DNA of 64,000 nucleotides from Novosphingobium sp. KA1 (GTDB lineage: Bacteria; Pseudomonadota; Alphaproteobacteria; Sphingomonadales; Sphingomonadaceae), in NCBI RefSeq assembly GCF_017309955.1, contig NZ_CP021247.1, positions 2,939,001 through 3,003,000 on the forward strand, in the 5' to 3' direction. Below the pieces are notes generated by a model. The model searched no databases. It had not been told where the DNA came from and saw only the letters and a program-made list of their open reading frames with translations. The position numbers and the translations under genes were made by a program. This document shows, piece after piece, positions 46,422 to 55,681 of this stretch; the first letter of the stretch is position 1; each line of letters opens with the position of its first letter.

Positions 46422-47291
46422 ATGACGGACACGCGGCCGGTCAATGCGCTTACGGTCGATGTCGAGGACTGGTTTCAGGTCGGTGCCTTCGAGACCGTGA
46501 TCGACCGCGCGGACTGGCCTTCGCTGCCCTGCCGCGTGGAGCGTAACTGCGAGGAGATCCTGGCGCTCTTTGCCGAGGCGGGCGTTGTCGGCACGTTCTT
46601 CACGCTGGGCTGGATCGCCGAGCGCCATCCCGCGGTCGTGCGGCGCATCGTCGAGGCGGGGCACGAGATCGCCAGCCATGGCTGGGATCATGAGCGCGTG
46701 TTCCGCATGGACGCGCGCCGCTTCGGGGAAGACCTGTCGCGCGCGCGGCGCACCATCGAGGATGTGGCGGGCGCGGCGGTCACCGGCTACCGCGCGCCGA
46801 GCTTTTCGATCGACGCGCGCACGCCCTGGGCCTTCGATGTGCTGGCCGAGCAGGGCTACCGCTATTCCTCCAGCGTCGCGCCGGTCGTGCACGATCATTA
46901 CGGCTGGCGCGAGGCGCCGCGGTTTGCGTTCCATCCGCTCCCCGGCCGCGATTTTGTCGAAATCCCGGTGACCACGGCACTGTTCGCCGGGCGCCGGCTG
47001 GCGGCGGGCGGCGGTGGTTTCTTCCGGGTGCTTCCCTATGGTTTCTCGCGCTGGGCGATCCGGCAGGTGAACGGCGAGGGGCGCCCGGCGATCTTCTATT
47101 TTCACCCCTGGGAAATCGATCCCGGCCAGCCGCGTGTCGACAAGGCGCCGCTGCGCTCGCGGCTGCGCCACTATACCAATCTCGGCGTGATGGCCGACAA
47201 GCTGCGGCGGCTGGTGGGGGAATTCCGCTGGGGCCGGATGGACGAACTGGCCGCGCGTGAAGCCCTGCGGGCGACGGCGCTGGCCGCATGA
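46422..47291 (+). CDS. XrtA system polysaccharide deacetylase
   Basis: The 289-residue NodB-fold enzyme (TIGR03006) has the catalytic DVEDW near the N terminus, metal-binding His residues in HEIASHGWDHE, YRAPSFSID and IFYFHPWEIDPGQPR. It removes N-acetyl groups from the polymer in the cytoplasm or periplasm; no signal peptide is seen. The ATG follows an AGTGCGAGAC gap without a strong ribosome site. The longer frame to 46350 overlaps the ATPase gene. Confidence 0.93.
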   Translation: MTDTRPVNALTVDVEDWFQVGAFETVIDRADWPSLPCRVERNCEEILALFAEAGVVGTFFTLGWIAERHPAVVRRIVEAGHEIASHGWDHERVFRMDARRFGEDLSRARRTIEDVAGAAVTGYRAPSFSIDARTPWAFDVLAEQGYRYSSSVAPVVHDHYGWREAPRFAFHPLPGRDFVEIPVTTALFAGRRLAAGGGGFFRVLPYGFSRWAIRQVNGEGRPAIFYFHPWEIDPGQPRVDKAPLRSRLRHYTNLGVMADKLRRLVGEFRWGRMDELAAREALRATALAA

Positions 47292-48361
47292 ATGCGCCCT
47301 TCGTGCTGCCAGGCAGCATGCGCCTGCTCGATCTCGACGATCCCGGCGAACTGGCGCGGATCGAGGGCTTTCTCGCCCGGCATCATGGTGCGTCCGCGTT
47401 CCACCGGCCCTGCTGGTTCGTCTCGGTGGCCCGCGCCACCGGCAATCGCGCGCTGGCTCTGGTGCAGGAACGCGGGGGCGAGATCGTTGCTTTCCTGCCG
47501 CTCGATGCCATCCATTCGCCGGTCTTCGGACGCCTGCTTGCCTCCAGCGGCTTTGCCGTCGGCGGCGGCCTGCTGACCACCCCGGACGCGGACGAGGGGG
47601 CGGTCTTTGCGGCGCTGGAGGAACTGGCGCTGCGCCTCGCGTGCCCGTCGATCGAACTGCGCGGCGGCGTGCTGCCCGAAGCCTTCGGCGGCTGGTCACA
47701 CAAGCGCGAAAGCCACTGCAACTTCGCGCGCGCGCTGGCGGCGGACGACGAGGCCGAATTGCTCGCCATTCCCCGCAAGCAGCGGGCGGAAGTGCGCAAG
47801 GGCCTGGCGGGCGATCTGCAAATCGAGACCGGATGCGGCGAGCGGGACCGGGCGGCGCACTATGCCGTTTTTGCTGAAAGCTATCGCAATCTCGGCACTC
47901 CGGTATTCCCGCGCGCGCTGCTCGATTCGGTGATCGACGGTTTTGGAGACGATGCCGACATCCTCACCGTGCGCCATGGCGGAGAACCGGTGGCCAGCGT
48001 TATCACGCTCTATCACCGCGGCGCTGCAATGCCCTACTGGGGCGGCGGCACCCATGCCGCACGAGGGCTGCGCGCCAACGACCGCATGTATTTCGAACTC
48101 ATGCGACACGCCCGCGCGCGCGGCTGCAGCCATTTCGATTTCGGCCGCTCGAAAACCGGCAGCGGGGCCTATCATTTCAAGCGCAACTGGGGCTTCGAAC
48201 CCGAGCCGTTGAGCTACGCCAACTGGACGGCCCCGGGCGCGAAAAAGCGCGATGCCGATCCAACCAGTGCCGGGCTCTCGTTGCAGATCAGGCTGTGGCA
48301 AAAATTGCCGCTTGCGGTGGCCAATCGGCTGGGGCCGCTGGTCGCCCGAGGGATCGGATGA
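47288..48361 (+). CDS. FemAB-family XrtA/PEP-CTERM-associated transferase
   Basis: The 357-residue protein matches the FemAB family found with XrtA (TIGR03019). FHRPCWFVSVARATGNRAL and RKQRAEVRKGLAGDLQIETG are in the N-terminal GNAT half. The C-terminal half has RGCSHFDFGRSKTGSGAYHFKRNWGFEPEPL. It is a second acyltransferase in the locus, distinct from that at 36118. It overlaps the deacetylase by four bases. Confidence 0.93.
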   Translation: MNAPFVLPGSMRLLDLDDPGELARIEGFLARHHGASAFHRPCWFVSVARATGNRALALVQERGGEIVAFLPLDAIHSPVFGRLLASSGFAVGGGLLTTPDADEGAVFAALEELALRLACPSIELRGGVLPEAFGGWSHKRESHCNFARALAADDEAELLAIPRKQRAEVRKGLAGDLQIETGCGERDRAAHYAVFAESYRNLGTPVFPRALLDSVIDGFGDDADILTVRHGGEPVASVITLYHRGAAMPYWGGGTHAARGLRANDRMYFELMRHARARGCSHFDFGRSKTGSGAYHFKRNWGFEPEPLSYANWTAPGAKKRDADPTSAGLSLQIRLWQKLPLAVANRLGPLVARGIG

Positions 48362-49584
48362 TGGAAATCCTGTTCCTCGCCCACCGTATCCCGTTTCCGC
48401 CCGATCGCGGTGACAAGATCCGCTCCCATCACGTGCTTAGGTGCCTTTCAGCCATGGCTCAGGTGCATCTAGGTTGCTTTGCGGATGACCCCGAAGACCG
48501 CGCCTGCGAAGGCGATCTGGCGGCCATGGCGACCAGCCACCTGCTGCTCGAACGCCGCAAATCCCTGCCGGTCGCGGGGCTTGAGGCGTTGGCCGGCGGG
48601 CTGCCGATCAGCGTCACCGCGTTTCGCGACCGCCGCATGGCACGCTGGGTGGAAAAGAACCTCCAGGCGCGTCCGATCGGTGCTATCTATCTGTTTTCCG
48701 GGCAGATGGGGCAATATGTACCCGATGGTTTTTCCGGCCGCGTGATCGCCGATCTGGTCGATGTCGATTCGGCCAAGTTCGAGGCCTATGGCGCTGCGGG
48801 ACGAGGTTTCCGGGCCTGGATGGAGCGCCGTGAAGGCCGCCTGCTGCGTGCCGAGGAAAGCCGGATCGCCCGCCGCTCCCACACCACGCTACTGGTCAGC
48901 GAAGCCGAGGCTGCCCTGTTCCGTCAGCGCCTTGATGATCCGCGATGCGCGGTCGCTGCACTGGGCAACGGGATCGACAGCGCGGTCTACCATCCCGCCG
49001 CGGTCATACCGGAACCGGCGATGGCGGGTTGGCCCGCGCCGCGCCTCGTGTTTACCGGACAGATGGACTACGCGCCCAACATCGCCGCCGCAGAGCGGGC
49101 GATCAATCGGATCATGCCATTGGTTCGTAAGCGCTTTCCTGGCGCAAGCTTCCATGTCGTAGGGCGCAATCCCCCGCCGTCTCTGACCCGCCATGACGGG
49201 CAGGACGGCATCCGCATCTGGGGGCGTGTCGCCGACGTGCGGCCTTTCCTGGCAGCCGCCGACATGGCGCTGGTGCCGCTCGAAATCGCGCGCGGCGTGC
49301 AGAACAAGGTGCTCGAGGCGATGAGCATGGGCTTGCCGGTGGTGCTGTCGCCGGGGGCAGCCACGGGTATCGGGGCGCAGGATGGCCGGGAATTTCTGGT
49401 TGGAACCGACGATGCTGCCCTTGCAGAAGCGATCTGCGCGCTGGCCGGTGCGCCGTCGCGGGCGCGCAGCATCGGCCTTGCGGCGCGAGGGTGGGTCGAG
49501 GCCCACGCCGGATGGCCCGCCGCGCTTGCAGGGCTTCCCGCACTACTGGGCTTGAGCAAGCCGGGCATCAGCGATGCCGCCTGA
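48358..49584 (+). CDS. XrtA system glycosyltransferase (TIGR03087 family)
   Basis: The 408-residue GT4-type glycosyltransferase opens with MEILFLAHRIPFPPDRGDKIRSHH and has the donor-binding C-terminal domain with RPFLAAADMALVPLEIARGVQNKVLEAMSMGLPVV, the family E-x7-E region. It adds a sugar to the exopolysaccharide precursor. The start overlaps the FemAB gene (ATGA) and the end overlaps xrtA by 11 bases. Confidence 0.93.
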   Translation: MMEILFLAHRIPFPPDRGDKIRSHHVLRCLSAMAQVHLGCFADDPEDRACEGDLAAMATSHLLLERRKSLPVAGLEALAGGLPISVTAFRDRRMARWVEKNLQARPIGAIYLFSGQMGQYVPDGFSGRVIADLVDVDSAKFEAYGAAGRGFRAWMERREGRLLRAEESRIARRSHTTLLVSEAEAALFRQRLDDPRCAVAALGNGIDSAVYHPAAVIPEPAMAGWPAPRLVFTGQMDYAPNIAAAERAINRIMPLVRKRFPGASFHVVGRNPPPSLTRHDGQDGIRIWGRVADVRPFLAAADMALVPLEIARGVQNKVLEAMSMGLPVVLSPGAATGIGAQDGREFLVGTDDAALAEAICALAGAPSRARSIGLAARGWVEAHAGWPAALAGLPALLGLSKPGISDAA

Positions 49585-51133
49585 GACGATGCCGCTCGAA
49601 AATCTTTCATTCCTGCAGGCAATACCCGCCCCATGGCGCAAGGCGCTCCTGCGGTTGGCCGCGTCATGGCTGGCGCTGCTGGCGGTTTTTCACGCCGATT
49701 GGACCGCGATGGCCCGTCAGTGGTGGGACATATCGACCTACAATCATGTTCTGCTGATCCCGCCGATCATTGGCTGGCTGGTCTGGCAGCGGCGCGGCGA
49801 ACTCGCGCGGTTGACGCCTTCGTGCTGGTGGCCCGGCCTGCTTGTCGTGGCAGGCGCTGCCTTCGTGTGGTTGCTGGGCGGCATTTCGGGGCTCGACCTG
49901 GCGCGGCAGGCGGGGGCGGTAGCGCTTTTGGGGGCGGTCGTTCCCCTGCTGTTGGGGCCGCAAGTGACGGCGGGGCTGCTGTTTCCACTCTGTTACATGG
50001 CTCTCCTGGTTCCTTTCGGCGAGGAACTGGTCGAAGTGCTGCAAACGGTGACAGCCAAGATCACCGTTGCACTTACCCATTTTTCGGGCATTCCGGCCCG
50101 GATCGACGGCGTTTTCATCGATACTCCGGCAGGCCTGTTCGAAGTGGCCGAGGCCTGCTCGGGCGTGAAGTTCCTGATCGCGATGTTTGCTTTTGGTGCG
50201 CTGGCCGCGAATGTGTGCTTCGTTCGCTGGCGCCGGCGTCTGGTGTTCATGGGCGCTTGTATTGTCGTGCCGATCCTTGCTAACGGCGCGCGGGCATGGG
50301 GAACGATCTATGCGGCGCAGTTCGTGGGCGCCCAGAAAGCCGCGGGTTTTGACCATATCGTCTATGGCTGGATATTCTTCGCACTGGTGCTTGCGGCGGT
50401 GATCGCCGGAGGCTGGCGTTTCTTCGATCGGCCGCTTGACGTGCCGATGATCGATGCCGCGCGCATCGGGGCAAGTCCGTTCCTGTCCCGCATGGCGACC
50501 GCAACCATTGCCGCGACAGGCGCGTTGCTTGGTCTGGCTGCTCTGGTCGGTGCAGTCCTGTGGTGGGCGGTAATGGCAGAGCGGTTGGCGGCGCCGCTGC
50601 CTGCGGCCATAGACTTGCCCGAAGTTCCGGGATGGCACCGCGTCGATTATGCCCCGACGATCTGGTGGGAGCCGCGTGCGGGCGGCGCAGGCCACCGCCT
50701 GTTGGGACGTTATGCCGATGACAGGGGGCATGCCGTGGACGTCTTCTATGCACTCTATGCCGGGCAGGGCGAGGGGCGGGAGGCTGGCGGTTTCGGGGAA
50801 GGGGCGCTCATGCCATCCAGTCCCTGGGCCTGGCAGGGCAAAGGGCCGGACTTCGCGGATGCGCGCAGCGAGCGCCTGCTGGGACATGGCGAGGTCGAGC
50901 GATTGGCGGTGACGTGGTATCGCTCCGGCCCGGTGACGACCGGAAGCAACTCGCGCCTCAAGCTGGCGGTAATCGCCGACCATCTCCTGCTGCGGGCGCG
51001 TCCGACTGCCATGCTCATCGTTTCCGCCGAAGAAGGCCATCATGGTCCTCGTGCTGCGGACGCGATTGGCCGGTTCCTTGCGGCGACGGGTTCCCCCGGT
51101 CCCTGGATGGACCGCACCGCCAAGCTCCGCTAG
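49574..51133 (+). CDS. xrtA: Exosortase A fused to an EpsI-like domain
   Basis: The 519-residue integral membrane transpeptidase recognises PEP-CTERM tails. The membrane domain (residues 20-280) has catalytic Cys195 in AEACSGVKFL, Arg240 in NGARAWGT and His261 in FDHIVYGW, the expected triad with family spacing. After a further helix near 310-335 the C-terminal about 180 residues (PEVPGWHRVDYAPTIWWEP ... VDVFYALYAGQ) form the EpsI/DUF3485 domain, here in one chain. The start ATG at 49574 overlaps the upstream gene; M6 (49589) is an alternative. No PEP-CTERM protein is in this window. Confidence 0.95.
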   Translation: MPPETMPLENLSFLQAIPAPWRKALLRLAASWLALLAVFHADWTAMARQWWDISTYNHVLLIPPIIGWLVWQRRGELARLTPSCWWPGLLVVAGAAFVWLLGGISGLDLARQAGAVALLGAVVPLLLGPQVTAGLLFPLCYMALLVPFGEELVEVLQTVTAKITVALTHFSGIPARIDGVFIDTPAGLFEVAEACSGVKFLIAMFAFGALAANVCFVRWRRRLVFMGACIVVPILANGARAWGTIYAAQFVGAQKAAGFDHIVYGWIFFALVLAAVIAGGWRFFDRPLDVPMIDAARIGASPFLSRMATATIAATGALLGLAALVGAVLWWAVMAERLAAPLPAAIDLPEVPGWHRVDYAPTIWWEPRAGGAGHRLLGRYADDRGHAVDVFYALYAGQGEGREAGGFGEGALMPSSPWAWQGKGPDFADARSERLLGHGEVERLAVTWYRSGPVTTGSNSRLKLAVIADHLLLRARPTAMLIVSAEEGHHGPRAADAIGRFLAATGSPGPWMDRTAKLR

Positions 51134-51144
51134 GCACGGCGCCT

Positions 51145-53040
51145 ATGTGCGGGATAGCCGGTATCTACCATCTCGAAACGCCCAAGCCGGTTGATCCGGC
51201 GCGGGTCGAGGCCATGTGCGACGCGATAGCCCATCGCGGGCCGGACGGGCAGGGGATATGGACCGCACCCGGCGTGGCGCTTGGCCATCGCCGGCTGTCG
51301 ATCATCGACCTTGAAGGATCTCCCCAGCCGATGGCCTCGCTCGACGGCCGGGCGATGCTGGTGTTCAACGGCGAGATCTACAATTTCCGGGAATTGCGCC
51401 GCGAATTGGCAGGCCATGGGGTGCACTTCCGTACCGAAGGGGACAGCGAGGTCATTCTTGCGGCGTGGCAGCGCTGGGGCCCCGAGTGCGTGACACGCCT
51501 CCACGGCATGTTCGCCTTCGCCATTTACGATCTGGACGCTCGCACGCTGTTCCTGGCGCGCGACCGGCTGGGCGTGAAGCCGCTCCACTACGCATCGCTG
51601 AGCGATGGGAGCCTGGTCTTCGGTTCGGAGCTGAAGGCCCTGTTGGCGCATCCGCTGCTGCGGCGCGAGGTCGATCCGCTGGCGGTCGAGGACTACCTTG
51701 CCTGGGGCCACGTGCCCGACACGCGCGCGATCCTCAAGGGCGTCTCGAAGTTGCCGGCCGGGCACTCGCTGCTGCTGCGCCATGGCGGCCCGGTGCCGAA
51801 GCCCGTGCAGTGGTGGGACGTTTCGTTTGCCGAGCGCCGCAAGGGCAAGGTCGCAGACCTGGAGGCCGAATTGCTCTACCTGATGCGCGAGGCCGTCACA
51901 TCGCGCATGGTGGCGGATGTACCGCTGGGCGCATTCCTTTCGGGCGGGGTGGACAGTTCCAGCGTGGTGGCGCTGATGGCGGAAGTCAGTGCCCGTCCGG
52001 TGAAAACCTGCTCGATCGGTTTTGATGTCGCGGCGCTGGACGAGAGTTCCTATGCCGACGAAGTGGCCCGCAGGTTCGCCACCGATCATGTGTCGCGGCG
52101 GGTCTCGCCGGATGACTTCACGGCGATCGACCGCCTTGCCGCGATGTTCGACGAGCCTTTCGCCGACGCATCGGCCTTGCCGACCTGGCGGGTCTGCCAG
52201 CTTGCGCGCGAATCGGTGACCGTTGCCCTCTCGGGAGATGGGGCGGACGAGGCTTTTGCCGGCTACCGTCGGCACGTGTTCCAGCATGGCGAGGATCGGG
52301 TGCGGGCGCTGCTTCCGCAGGGACTGCGCGGTCCCGTGTTCGGCGCGCTCGGACGGGCTTGGCCGAAGGCGGATTGGGCGCCGCGGCCGTTGCGGGCCAA
52401 GGCGACGCTGCTCTCGCTCGCAGCGGACAGCGCTACCGGATACGCGCGCTCGATCGGTGTCATGTCGCCGGAACTGCGAGAATCGCTCTATTCCGAGACG
52501 TTTCAGCGCTTGCGGGGCGACTATCGTGCCGAGGACGGGGTGACGCAGCTCATGCGAGATGCACCTGCGCGGTCCGGGCTGGACCGCGCGCAGTATGCGG
52601 ATCTCAAGCACTGGCTGCCCGGCGATATCCTGACCAAGGTCGACCGCACGAGCATGGCAGTCGGACTGGAAGCGCGCGAGCCGTTGCTGGACCACCGTCT
52701 CATCGAATTTGCCGCGAGCCTGCCCGAAGCGATGCGCGTGCAAGGGGGGCAGGGCAAGTGGCTGATGAAGCGGACGATGCGCCGCGTGCTTCCCGATCCT
52801 ATTCTTTATCGTCCCAAACAGGGGTTCGTAACGCCGATCGCGCAATGGCTGCGCGGACCTTTGGCGGGAGCGGCCCGCGATATTGCCGCCAGTGCGACAC
52901 TCACCCGCACAGGGTGGTTCGATTCGCGGCGTATTTCTGAACTTGCCGAAGCGCATATCGGTGGAGTTTCGGACCATTCGAGACTCCTGTGGCAACTTCT
53001 GATGCTGGATAAGTCCCTTGCAGGTCTGGGAATCGCCTAG
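51145..53040 (+). CDS. XrtA/PEP-CTERM system amidotransferase (asparagine synthase-like)
   Basis: The 631-residue protein matches the family TIGR03108. MCGIAGIYHLETP puts the catalytic Cys2 of the glutaminase domain right after the start Met. The synthase domain has the ATP pyrophosphatase loop FLSGGVDSSSVVALM and KVDRTSMAVGLEAREPLLDHR. It likely amidates a sugar acid or carrier in polymer synthesis. The frame extends further up inside xrtA, but the Cys2 rule fixes this ATG. It is the last gene of the long XrtA arm. Confidence 0.93.
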   Translation: MCGIAGIYHLETPKPVDPARVEAMCDAIAHRGPDGQGIWTAPGVALGHRRLSIIDLEGSPQPMASLDGRAMLVFNGEIYNFRELRRELAGHGVHFRTEGDSEVILAAWQRWGPECVTRLHGMFAFAIYDLDARTLFLARDRLGVKPLHYASLSDGSLVFGSELKALLAHPLLRREVDPLAVEDYLAWGHVPDTRAILKGVSKLPAGHSLLLRHGGPVPKPVQWWDVSFAERRKGKVADLEAELLYLMREAVTSRMVADVPLGAFLSGGVDSSSVVALMAEVSARPVKTCSIGFDVAALDESSYADEVARRFATDHVSRRVSPDDFTAIDRLAAMFDEPFADASALPTWRVCQLARESVTVALSGDGADEAFAGYRRHVFQHGEDRVRALLPQGLRGPVFGALGRAWPKADWAPRPLRAKATLLSLAADSATGYARSIGVMSPELRESLYSETFQRLRGDYRAEDGVTQLMRDAPARSGLDRAQYADLKHWLPGDILTKVDRTSMAVGLEAREPLLDHRLIEFAASLPEAMRVQGGQGKWLMKRTMRRVLPDPILYRPKQGFVTPIAQWLRGPLAGAARDIAASATLTRTGWFDSRRISELAEAHIGGVSDHSRLLWQLLMLDKSLAGLGIA

Positions 53041-53299
53041 AACATGCGCCTGCCGAGCAGTTCCATGGGGATGTTCACCCTGCGGGCAGTTGCGTGGTGG
53101 GCGCGATCATGCATCGTCACCAATCATCGTGAACGTGGATTAACCTAACCTATTCTTAGGATCTTCGGCTTAGGTCGAGTGTCCAGGCCTCATCACGGGA
53201 CGTGCATGAAGACAGTAGGTCGCCAATGTCGGACGCAACAGCGCGTATATCTCGCGCCTCGCGAAACCGTGCGCGATGCTGCCATGGGTGAGAACACCG
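53041..53299. other. Intergenic gap before the CHASE2-EAL gene
   Basis: These 259 bases contain no gene I can support and no clear terminator for the XrtA operon. The AT-rich segment at 53135-53162 carries a motif shared with the small-ORF promoter at 55619. The gap ends in a segment without a strong ribosome site. Confidence 0.4.
53145..53159 (+). promoter_or_regulatory. CtrA-like half-match upstream of the CHASE2-EAL gene
   Basis: CTAA-CCTATTC-TTAG has CtrA spacing with two mismatches. Its core TAACCTATTCTTA (53146-53158) is 12/13 identical to TAACCTATTGTTA at 55620-55632. It lies about 140 bases before the gene. Confidence 0.35.
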
Positions 53300-55600
53300 A
53301 TGGCTGACTTGCTCGCGCGCCTAGCCAAGATCTGGAAAAGCCCTCGGTTCAGGATCGTTTTCTGGGCGGCGTTCACCGGAGTGCTGTTTGGCGTCACAGA
53401 AGTCGGGTTGCCGTTGGAGGACGTCGCCGTCAACGGACGAACGATGTTGCGCAGGCATCCATCCGATGGCCAGATCGTGATCGTCCTGCAGGACGAGAGG
53501 ACGCTCCAGGAACTGGGCACTTACGACATCACCCGCGGACAGGATGCGGCGACCGTACGCAACCTCTTTGCGAGCGGTGCCAAGCGCGTGTTTTTCGATC
53601 GGACGCTGGCCTACATCAATGAGGATAAGGGCACGAACGCCTTTATCGACACTCTCAAGGCCAATCAGGGCAGGATCTTTCTGGGTGCCTTGCCCAGCAG
53701 TGATGGTGCCCATGGCAATTATGCCGGCATGGTCCCGGCAGCGGCTTTCCGGGCGAACGTCGACGTCGTGTCCCTGCTGGCGCTCAACCACCCGTTCAAT
53801 CTCAGCATGAGCCTTCCCTTCGCGTCGGACAGCCCGATCGGCAAGATCCCGGGATTGGCGGCCAGGATTGCCGGTGTGTCCGGTTCGATCGATCGCGTGT
53901 TCCGCCCCGACTATTCGATCGATCATACGACGATACCCACGGTAAGCTACGTCGATGTCATGAAGGGGCGTGCCGATCCGCGGATCGTGCGCGGCAAGGA
54001 TATCATTATCGCGCCAAGCGCGGACGTCTATCATGACATTCATCCGCTGCCCACGCAGGGCTATACGCCGGGGGCTTTTTTCCATGCGATTGCGGCGGAG
54101 ACGCTGAAGCAAGGTGTCCCGCTGGAATTGGGATGGCTTCCTGCGTTTCTGCTAGTGCTGGTCGTGATCATTACCGGCGTCGGCCGCGGGCGTTCGCTGG
54201 ATATCTATCGCTTTACCGGGCTTGTGGCCATTCTTGTGGCCGCGCCGCTGGCGCTCGACGGGCTACGCATTCAGATCGACATCGTTCCTGCCATCGCGAT
54301 GGCGGCAGTGGCGGTCTTCCGGATGCGGCATCTCGACAAGGTGGAAGTCGCGGGAGAAACCAATGCAGGGTCCGGCCTGCCGAGCGTGCAGGTACTGCGC
54401 AAGTATGACGCCGTTTCGAGCCGCATCCTGGTGGCGCTCAAGATTCGCAACTATTCGGCGATTATTGGGAGTTTCGCAGGCGAGGTCGAGGCCCAGATCG
54501 CGCACGAAATCGTCCGGCGCATCCGCATCAGCGACAGCCAGGTGGTGGTCTATCACGAAGGCGGAATGTTCCTCTGGCTGTCGACCATCCGCAGTACCTT
54601 CGACCTGTTCGAGAATCTCGAGGGCCTCCACCGCATCGTTCAGAACGGCATTCAGGTCGGCGGGCTCGACATCGACCTGTCGTTCAACTGCGGCATTGAT
54701 TCCGAATTCGACCGCCCGGTGTCGAGCCGTGTCGCCAGTGCCATGCAGTCGGCCGAGGAGGCGGTTCGCAACGATGAACTCGTCTACAAGTACGACAGCC
54801 ACAAGCATGAGGCCCGTTGGGAAATTTCGTTGTTGACCCAACTCGACCGCGCCATCGACAATGGCGAGGTATGGGTCGCGTATCAGCCCAAGCTGGACGT
54901 CGCGTCCAATCGCGTGACCGGTGCCGAGGCACTGGTGCGCTGGACGCATCCCGAACGCGGGCCGATCAGCCCGGACAAGTTCATTCGCATCGCCGAGGAA
55001 TTCCACCGGATCGAGCGTATCACGCGCTTTGTTGTCAACGATGCCGTTCGTGCCGCTGTCGAGCTTCGTCGTCAGGGCCTTGAACTCTCGATGTCGGTTA
55101 ATATTTCGGCGCAGCTGCTGCGCAATCCGGGCTTGCCGGGCACGATTCTCGAGATTCTTGCCGTCCATGGGCTTGAGCCGGAGAAGCTTACGCTGGAGAT
55201 CACGGAGACTGATCGTCTCGATCGCAGCTCGCGGACTTTTCAGATGTTGCAGAAGCTTGTCCAGGCAGGGCTGCGGCTCTCGATCGACGATTTCGGAACC
55301 GGCAACGCGACGATTGACTACCTGCGCTATCTGCCGGCCACGGAAGTCAAGATCGACAAGGTCTTCGTCCAGGCGATGGAGGCGAACAAGGAGGATCTCC
55401 TGCTGGTGCAGTCGATCGTCGAGATGGCGCACTCGCAGGACCGCACTGTTGTCGCTGAAGGCGTGGAAACCCTTGCCGCTCTCGAGATTCTCAAGGGCAT
55501 GAACTGCGACACCATTCAGGGATACTACGTCTGTCGTCCCGTCCCATTCCGGGATTTGCTGGCTGAAATCAAGGAGCGGGAAGCGAGGCGAACTGGTTAA
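53300..55600 (+). CDS. CHASE2 sensor with degenerate GGDEF and EAL domain (putative c-di-GMP phosphodiesterase)
   Basis: The roughly 766-residue membrane protein has an N-terminal helix, a periplasmic CHASE2 sensory domain (about 30-275; KRVFFDRTLAYINED) and three helices to about 345. A GGDEF-like domain follows whose signature reads EGGMF, so cyclase activity is unlikely. The C-terminal EAL domain is intact: E543-A-L545 in AEALVRW, NISAQLL, LEITET, D663-D664-FGTG, KIDKVFV, VAEGVET and the terminal IQGYYVCRP. Such proteins lower c-di-GMP and often control exopolysaccharide. ATG 53300 (MADLLARL) is chosen; ATG 53276 lacks any ribosome site. Confidence 0.9.
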   Translation: MADLLARLAKIWKSPRFRIVFWAAFTGVLFGVTEVGLPLEDVAVNGRTMLRRHPSDGQIVIVLQDERTLQELGTYDITRGQDAATVRNLFASGAKRVFFDRTLAYINEDKGTNAFIDTLKANQGRIFLGALPSSDGAHGNYAGMVPAAAFRANVDVVSLLALNHPFNLSMSLPFASDSPIGKIPGLAARIAGVSGSIDRVFRPDYSIDHTTIPTVSYVDVMKGRADPRIVRGKDIIIAPSADVYHDIHPLPTQGYTPGAFFHAIAAETLKQGVPLELGWLPAFLLVLVVIITGVGRGRSLDIYRFTGLVAILVAAPLALDGLRIQIDIVPAIAMAAVAVFRMRHLDKVEVAGETNAGSGLPSVQVLRKYDAVSSRILVALKIRNYSAIIGSFAGEVEAQIAHEIVRRIRISDSQVVVYHEGGMFLWLSTIRSTFDLFENLEGLHRIVQNGIQVGGLDIDLSFNCGIDSEFDRPVSSRVASAMQSAEEAVRNDELVYKYDSHKHEARWEISLLTQLDRAIDNGEVWVAYQPKLDVASNRVTGAEALVRWTHPERGPISPDKFIRIAEEFHRIERITRFVVNDAVRAAVELRRQGLELSMSVNISAQLLRNPGLPGTILEILAVHGLEPEKLTLEITETDRLDRSSRTFQMLQKLVQAGLRLSIDDFGTGNATIDYLRYLPATEVKIDKVFVQAMEANKEDLLLVQSIVEMAHSQDRTVVAEGVETLAALEILKGMNCDTIQGYYVCRPVPFRDLLAEIKEREARRTG

Positions 55601-55633
55601 AAAAGTCTTGATGACCCTTTAACCTATTGTTAT
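55597..55633 (+). promoter_or_regulatory. Two CtrA-like boxes and a candidate promoter for the small-ORF unit
   Basis: TTAA-N7-TTGA at 55597-55611 and TTAA-N7-TTAT at 55619-55633 each match TTAA-N7-TTAA with one mismatch and start 22 bases apart. TTGATG at 55608-55613 and TATCCA at 55631-55636 have 17-base spacing, giving a weak sigma70-like promoter with a start near 55643. The first box overlaps the EAL stop codon. Confidence 0.45.
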
Positions 55634-55681
55634 CCATTGTGTCAGCCGCGAAACAGCGGTGGTTCACATGGGGTAACTACA

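Noticed and set aside
46014..47699. 561-codon minus-strand frame opposite the deacetylase and FemAB genes
   Set aside because: Arg/Pro-rich antisense frame without motifs; three plus-strand genes are well supported there.
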